NCBI GenBank assembly: GCA_945860095.1
Contig: CAMAPP010000011.1
Span: forward strand, 1-41,262
Source: Rhizobium sp. Q54
GTDB taxonomy: Bacteria > Pseudomonadota > Alphaproteobacteria > CADEGL01
Direction: 5' to 3'
DNA length: 41,262 nt
Part shown: in pieces, positions 38,337 through 41,262 of the stretch
Layout: every line of letters begins with the position of its first letter
How positions within the stretch are numbered: the first letter of the stretch is position 1
The notes under the pieces: model-generated
Database searches by the model: none
The model's input: the letters and a program-made list of their open reading frames with translations, nothing else
What the model was told of the DNA's origin: nothing
Position numbers and translations under genes: made by a program

Positions 38337-39238
38337 CGGTTGCCCCGGCGGGCCAGATACACGCCGGCGATCACGATCGCCGCACCCACGGCCTGAAGCG
38401 GGCGCACGGGCTCGCCCAGGACCGCCCAAGCGAACCAGGCGGCGTTGATCGGCACCAAGAGAAAGGCGATCGAGGAAAACGAGGCCGGCAAATGGGCGAG
38501 CGCCGAGGTCAGCAGGCTTTGCCCCGCCGCCTGGCAGACCAAGGCGAGGGCGGCGACGATGGCCCAGCCCGCGAGCGTCGCCGGCCAGAAAATCTCGCCC
38601 ATGAGGAAGGGCACCGGCAAAAGACCCAGCGCCCCGAAGGCGCAGGTCCACGTCATGATGAGCGAGGTCGATAGACGTCGGCGCAGACGCGCGATGCACA
38701 AGATATAAAGGCCGAACAATACGGCCGCGAAGGCGGCGAGGCCGTCGCCCAAGACATGTTCGAGCGACAGCGTGAAGCTTTGCCCGACCAGCACCGCGCA
38801 ACCTGCCAGCGCCACGGCCATGCCGATCAGGAATGTCGAGGTCAGGCGCTCGCCGAGCAACAGCCAGCCTCCGAACGCGACCACGAGCGGCGAGGCGTTC
38901 GAGAGCAAGGTCGCGTTGGTGACCGTTGTCATCAGCAGGGACACGTGCCAAATGCCGATTTCGGCGCCGAACAACAACCCGCTGATGATCAACAGCGCGT
39001 AATCCTCGCGCGTGGAAGGAAGCGCAAGGCCGGTGCCCCGTCGGCGGTCAAAGCGCCACATCAGCCACATCACCCCCGTCGCCAGGGCCATGCGCCAGAA
39101 TGCGGTTGCGGTCGGTCCGGTCTCGGACAACCGGACGAAGGTGCCGGAAATGCCGACCGACAGCGTGCTCAGGATCAGGAGGACGAGCGCCAGGCGGATT
39201 TCGCGTGGGTTCGCGCCCGCACGGGAGGGGGATTTCAT
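38333..39238 (-). CDS. EamA/DMT-superfamily transporter 2
   Basis: A 301-residue paralogue of the next gene. Both halves are clear: SVGISGTFVRLSETGPTATAFWRMALA and GDGLAAFAAVLFGLYILCIARL, and both keep the RL(R/T) loop. ATG at 39238. First gene of the GTGA-linked EamA-EamA-MFS chain. It starts 82 bases after the stop of the 4Fe-4S protein gene, which may share the transcript. Confidence 0.9.
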   Translation of the reverse strand: MKSPSRAGANPREIRLALVLLILSTLSVGISGTFVRLSETGPTATAFWRMALATGVMWLMWRFDRRRGTGLALPSTREDYALLIISGLLFGAEIGIWHVSLLMTTVTNATLLSNASPLVVAFGGWLLLGERLTSTFLIGMAVALAGCAVLVGQSFTLSLEHVLGDGLAAFAAVLFGLYILCIARLRRRLSTSLIMTWTCAFGALGLLPVPFLMGEIFWPATLAGWAIVAALALVCQAAGQSLLTSALAHLPASFSSIAFLLVPINAAWFAWAVLGEPVRPLQAVGAAIVIAGVYLARRGNR

Positions 39239-39320
39239 GGCGCTTTATAGCGAGGCCGTGCGCTCGATAGCGAGTCGGCTCCGGCCATGGCGGCCGGGGG
39301 CACGAAGGAGCGGGCGCGGT

Positions 39321-40526
39321 TCAGGCGACGCCCAAATCCTCGGCCATGCGCATCAAGCCCTGGCCGCCCTCGTCGCGCGCCAGGCGCGGCAATTCGCCGG
39401 GGCCGAACTCGCCCTTGTCGAACAAGGAATAGGTTTCGAGCGCCGCCGTGCCCTTGCCCAAGACCTCGCCCGTGGCGGCGTAATGTTCCAGCACCGGTTT
39501 CAAGCCGAAATGCTGCACGGGGCAAACCTTGGTGCAGATATTGCACTCGGCGAAACGCAGGACCGGCAAACAGCGATCGGCGACGATCTTGTATTTGGTC
39601 ACGCCGTGCCACTGCACCTTGATGCGCGACAGCGCGCGCCCCGGACAGCGATTGACGCAGACCTGGCATTTCTCGCACAGCACGTTCACGCCGAAATCGC
39701 GTGGCTTGCCGTGGACAAAAGGCGCGTCCGTCGAGAGGCCCATGACGCGAAGTCGGCTGCCGAATTCGGCCGTCAGCATCGTGCCGTTGGCGCCTATCTG
39801 CCCCAATCCCGCAGCGACCGCATAGGGCAGGATGGGCGCGATCATCTTCTCGCCGGGTAGGCCGGTGCCGGCGATGAACTGCACCCGGTAGCCCTTGGAG
39901 CGGATGAAATCCGCGAGGTGCAGCGCGCCCAGCGCCAGGGCGAGCGAGGTGTCGTAGGAATGGACGTCCCACTCCACGCTCGGCGCGCGATGCGTTGTGT
40001 CCCAGTCGAAGGCACGGCAGAGCACGATCGCGTTCTTGAACAACGCGGCGTCCTTGGTTTCGCGCGTGACATAGGTCCGATCGAAGCGCGTGAAGCCCAC
40101 GAGATCCACGCCCAATTCCGCCGCCTTGGCGCGAATCTCCGCGCCCAGATCGGCCGCTTGGTCGCGCTCGGGCGCCGCTTCGCGCTCGTGATAGGAAAAA
40201 GCCGCCGCGTTCACGCGCGGGATGAGGTCGCCGTATTTCTCGACCAGCGTGCGATAGGTCTCGTTGACGTAGCCGGGCTTGGCCTCGACGACCTTGTGAT
40301 AGGTCAGATTGAGCTTGCCGGTTTTGAAATTGGGTTCGCGGTAATGGCGTGCGAAGAACACCTCCTGCGCCCGGTCGCGCGGCGATCCGGGCACGCTCAG
40401 CAAGTCCTCGGGCACATCCGCTTCGGCGACGGGGGGCGCGCGGCGCGTCTCGCGCCGCGGCTGGACGATCTCGGGGCGCGGGAAGCCCGGAAACTTGGTC
40501 ACGTCGGATGCGGGAAGGATGTGCAT
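39321..40526 (-). CDS. RdhA/QueG-like double 4Fe-4S protein
   Basis: A 401-residue protein without Tat signal. The middle (GLGQIGANGTMLTAEFGSRLRVMGLSTDAP, about 240-269) resembles the cobalamin-binding domain of reductive dehalogenases and epoxyqueuosine reductase. Two ferredoxin-like clusters follow: C284, C287, C290, C294 and C319, C328, C331, C335. It is likely a corrinoid-dependent reductase in the cytoplasm, but the corrinoid link is inference. Its ATG at 40526 is next to a region with a small lipoprotein gene further right. Confidence 0.75.
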   Translation of the reverse strand: MHILPASDVTKFPGFPRPEIVQPRRETRRAPPVAEADVPEDLLSVPGSPRDRAQEVFFARHYREPNFKTGKLNLTYHKVVEAKPGYVNETYRTLVEKYGDLIPRVNAAAFSYHEREAAPERDQAADLGAEIRAKAAELGVDLVGFTRFDRTYVTRETKDAALFKNAIVLCRAFDWDTTHRAPSVEWDVHSYDTSLALALGALHLADFIRSKGYRVQFIAGTGLPGEKMIAPILPYAVAAGLGQIGANGTMLTAEFGSRLRVMGLSTDAPFVHGKPRDFGVNVLCEKCQVCVNRCPGRALSRIKVQWHGVTKYKIVADRCLPVLRFAECNICTKVCPVQHFGLKPVLEHYAATGEVLGKGTAALETYSLFDKGEFGPGELPRLARDEGGQGLMRMAEDLGVA

Positions 40527-40621
40527 CGCACGCCTCGGCGAATGGGGCCACCATTCTAGGACGGCGCGCCCCCCAAGGCCATAAGGGCCGTGGCCGGGTA
40601 GTGTCCTAATTTGGGATCAAC

Positions 40622-40819
40622 TTAGACGCCACTACAGTTTTGCAGTCTGTCTTTGATCGTTGGTGCGATGTCGTTCAGCTCCCGGCAGACATCATACTGG
40701 CCTGCGTCGTACCCTTCCTCATATCCACTTTGGTAGATGTCATCCTTACTCTCTCCACACCCCGCCATGATGAGAAGCGCGAGAATCGGCAGCCCCGCAA
40801 ACCTGACCGCTGTCGTCAT
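40622..40819 (-). CDS. Small lipoprotein
   Basis: A 65-residue product with a lipobox LIMAG-C21 after a hydrophobic signal. The mature part has GYEEGYDAGQYDVCREL, a small tyrosine/glycine repeat, and two more cysteines. It should be anchored in the envelope. No function was recognised. Stands alone between the 4Fe-4S gene and the insertion sequence remnants. Confidence 0.7.
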   Translation of the reverse strand: MTTAVRFAGLPILALLIMAGCGESKDDIYQSGYEEGYDAGQYDVCRELNDIAPTIKDRLQNCSGV

Positions 40820-40849
40820 TTTATGACCCCGCCATTGATGTCCGGAAGC

Positions 40850-41103
40850 CCGATCAAGTGCATATCTCTACAAGCCTTGTGGAGCGTCAAAACCTCACGA
40901 TGCGCATGTCCATGCGCCGTTTCACGCGCATCACAAACGCTTTTAGCAAGAAGTACGAGAACCTATGCGCGACCGTGTCCCTGCACTTCTGCCACTACAA
41001 CTTTGCGCGGACGGATAAGACCCTGCGCATGACGCCTGCAATGGCGGCAGGGCTGGAGACTTCACAGTGGACGCTGGAGGAGTTGGTTGACCGGACGAGC
41101 TAA
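40850..41103 (+). pseudogene. IS1-related transposase remnant, C-terminal part
   Basis: About 80 residues: STSLVERQNLTMRMSMRRFTRITNAFSKK, then LHFCHYNFARTDKTLRMTPAMAAG, typical of the C-terminus of IS1-like DDE transposases, including the ERxN and R...TP segments. The catalytic DDE N-terminal part is absent upstream, where a lipoprotein gene lies on the other strand. So it is a truncated relic. The exact family name is less certain than the type. Confidence 0.75.
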
Positions 41104-41112
41104 CCGACACGC

Positions 41113-41262
41113 CGTGACCTGAGCCCCTAAAACTCCTCCAGATTTGAGTAGAGTCCGTCGCCGAGAGGGAGACGGATGATGAAGGCATCACGGTTCAACG
41201 AAGAGCAGATCATTGCGATCCTGCGGGAGCAGGAGGCCGGGGGTAAGACGGCGGAGGTGTGC
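41113..41262 (+). mobile_element. Left end of an IS3-family element (cut by window edge)
   Basis: The start of an IS3-type OrfA is at ATG 41176: MMKASRFNEEQIIAILREQEAGGKTAEVC, the usual N-terminal helix-turn-helix of IS407/IS3-group OrfA. The frame runs off the right edge. The terminal inverted repeat probably begins near TGACCTGAGCCCCTAAAACT (about 41115-41134), close to the IS1-like relic. GAGAGGGAG upstream is a ribosome-binding site. Confidence 0.75.

Overview
The window is a high-GC bacterial chromosome segment. Gene content suggests an alphaproteobacterium, probably Rhodospirillales-like: an RpoH-type sigma factor, a TetR/COQ9-like protein beside a polyhydroxyalkanoate phasin, EnvZ/OmpR-type two-component pairs and a dense housekeeping order. 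This placement is inferred from protein style only; there is no rRNA or tRNA gene in the window.

Left part (1-8.6 kb): the end of a YbaK-type editing domain gene, rpoH-like sigma factor, TetR/COQ9-like gene and a phasin with a clear promoter and terminator. A lower-GC insert at 2.94-4.97 kb follows, holding two minus-strand genes: a trypsin-like serine protease and a HEPN-like protein whose frame is broken at a run of eight A residues. That site forms a canonical -1 slippery heptamer, and the candidate catalytic R-x4-H lies beyond it. Next come csaA, a response regulator/histidine kinase pair and ilvE.

Middle part (8.6-27.5 kb): a minus-strand chain uvrC-pgsA-mobB-moeA-moaD-moaE-HhH protein, with three GTGA/ATGA stop-start overlaps, combining excision repair, phospholipid synthesis and molybdenum cofactor assembly. 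Then folB with a pteridine-reductase-like SDR gene, and uvrB coupled to a small secreted CVNH-like protein. On the plus strand lie aspartate aminotransferase, a small membrane protein, a ketopantoate reductase and an EF-G paralogue lacking the catalytic histidine. A DUF1003 membrane protein, an internally deleted and frameshifted Kef-type antiporter pseudogene, an FAH-family hydratase and a PhyH-family dioxygenase complete this part.

Right part (27.5-41.3 kb): dps with a strong AT-rich promoter, a second two-component pair, two small proteins, and an 8-kb minus-strand array: two tandem EamA exporters, an MFS transporter, an in-frame fusion of hydroxypyruvate isomerase with a Rieske oxygenase alpha subunit, glycerate 2-kinase and pyruvate kinase. 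Isomerase, glycerate kinase and pyruvate kinase could form a route from hydroxypyruvate to pyruvate, lacking only tartronate semialdehyde reductase here. Upstream is a RdhA/QueG-like double 4Fe-4S protein. The window ends in a small lipoprotein and two insertion-sequence pieces.

Across the window, short tandem duplications (14-21 bp units) recur in genes and spacers; one explains a frameshift and others change protein repeats.
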